Shown one piece after another: positions 6,434 through 7,093 of a stretch of 7,093 nt of DNA. Position 1 is the stretch's first letter. Every line of letters starts with the position of its first letter. Made by a program: the position numbers and the translations under genes. Source of the DNA: Chloroflexota bacterium (GTDB lineage Bacteria > Chloroflexota > Dormibacteria > Dormibacterales > Dormibacteraceae); assembly GCA_005880175.1 (NCBI GenBank), contig VBJR01000076.1, positions 3,955-11,047 of the forward strand, read 5' to 3'. Below the pieces are notes generated by a model, which was not told the DNA's origin, did not search any database, and was given only the letters and a program-made list of their open reading frames with translations.

Positions 6434-7093
6434 TCAGTCCAGGCCGGCGGCCATCGCCTCCCAGGCCATCCGGTCCTGCTCCGGCACGTCCGGGGGCGAT
6501 GCGCCCAGGCGGGCCAGCTCGAGCGTGATCCCGTACAGCGTCTCCAGGTCCACCGCCGCGACCGTGGCCTCCTCCACGCTCCCGCCGGTCACCGTGATGC
6601 CGTGGCCCCGCTGCAGGCACGTGGGCGAGGCGCCCATCGCCCTGGCGAGCTCCTCGCCCAGGTCCCGCCGCGAGATGAGGATCGACCGTGGGTACACCGG
6701 GATCCCGGCGATGGCCATGCGCAGCGCGGGCATGTTGTACGAGCCGATCACCGGCCGCGGGGTCAGGTCCGCCAGCCCGCACAGCAGCGCCGCGCGCGGG
6801 TGGGCGTGCACCACCGCCATCACGTCCGGCCGCGCCCGGTACAGCTCGGTGTGGATCCACAGCTCCTTCGGGAGCTCCCAGCCGTCCAGGTCCTCGAGGG
6901 GCCGGCCGTCCAGGTCGATCAGGCGCACGTCCTCCGGCGTGGTGCGGCCCACGCCGCGCTCGTGCGGCCCGCGGCACCGGATCAGCACGCCGCCGCCGGG
7001 CGCGCGCGCCGAGAGGTGGCCGAGCACGCCCGTCACCAGGCCCTCCCGGGCGAGGATGCGGCACCCGGTCGCGATCCGCCCGCGGAGGACCTG
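6434..7093 (-). CDS. Class II aldolase/adducin family protein (5' end outside window)
   Basis: The open frame continues to the window edge: before the GTG at 7036 it reads RGRIATGCRILAREGL, a typical start for this family. The true start is therefore beyond 7093, and 219 residues are visible. In visible numbering, GHLSAR (25-30) is the conserved phosphate-side loop. ELWIHTELYR (77-86) holds the likely catalytic Glu83. VVHAHP (94-99) gives zinc ligands His96 and His98, and RGHG (162-165) gives the third, His164. All metal-site residues are present, so the enzyme is probably active. The family covers fuculose- and rhamnulose-phosphate aldolases, ribulose-phosphate 4-epimerase and muconic-semialdehyde decarboxylases; the substrate cannot be told from sequence. 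It is soluble and cytoplasmic. The 95-base gap with a promoter candidate before the YCII gene suggests a separate transcription unit. Confidence 0.9.
   Translation of the reverse strand, partial: QVLRGRIATGCRILAREGLVTGVLGHLSARAPGGGVLIRCRGPHERGVGRTTPEDVRLIDLDGRPLEDLDGWELPKELWIHTELYRARPDVMAVVHAHPRAALLCGLADLTPRPVIGSYNMPALRMAIAGIPVYPRSILISRRDLGEELARAMGASPTCLQRGHGITVTGGSVEEATVAAVDLETLYGITLELARLGASPPDVPEQDRMAWEAMAAGLD

Overview
The window is about 70% G+C, with codon use to match (third positions almost always G or C). Its gene families fit a high-G+C Actinomycetota genome: a WXG100-type protein, an ECF42-type sigma factor with its DGPF/YCII partner, leaderless-looking starts and a short lipoprotein. 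No RNA gene, CRISPR array, insertion sequence or phage gene is visible. The genus cannot be fixed from the sequence.

Layout, left to right. (1) 1-795, minus strand, runs off the left edge: a methyltransferase whose first ~110 residues look like the DNA-binding (core-binding, SAM-like) domain of a tyrosine recombinase. (2) 861-2125, plus strand: a WXG100-domain protein of about 421 codons, interrupted by a one-base frameshift near 1538. (3) 2157-2705, plus strand: a small lipoprotein. (4) 2737-3906, minus strand: a complete second copy of the recombinase-N/methyltransferase fusion. (5) 3949-4734, minus: DUF1445/UPF0317 (D-glutamate-cyclase-like) protein. (6) 4759-5979, minus: ECF42-type sigma factor with a long C-terminal extension. 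(7) 5988-6338, minus: YCII/DGPF protein. (8) 6434-7093, minus, runs off the right edge: class II aldolase/adducin family protein. There is no gene-free stretch longer than 100 bases.

How the genes may work together. Genes 7, 6, 5 and 4 lie on one strand with gaps of 8, 24 and 42 bases, so they may be read as one unit. A candidate ECF42 promoter (TGTCGA, 17-base spacer, CGTG) lies just upstream of the YCII gene, which suggests autoregulation and possibly control of the hydro-lyase-like and methyltransferase genes downstream. The WXG protein and lipoprotein form a two-gene plus-strand unit between the two fusion methyltransferases, as if a cell-surface/secretion cassette had been placed between duplicated copies.

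The most unusual content is the pair of chimeric proteins. Each has a tyrosine-recombinase-type N-terminal domain without the catalytic domain, joined to a methyltransferase whose entry motif (RLDxQHY just before the SAM-binding motif) resembles fungal LaeA-like enzymes. Their target is unknown.
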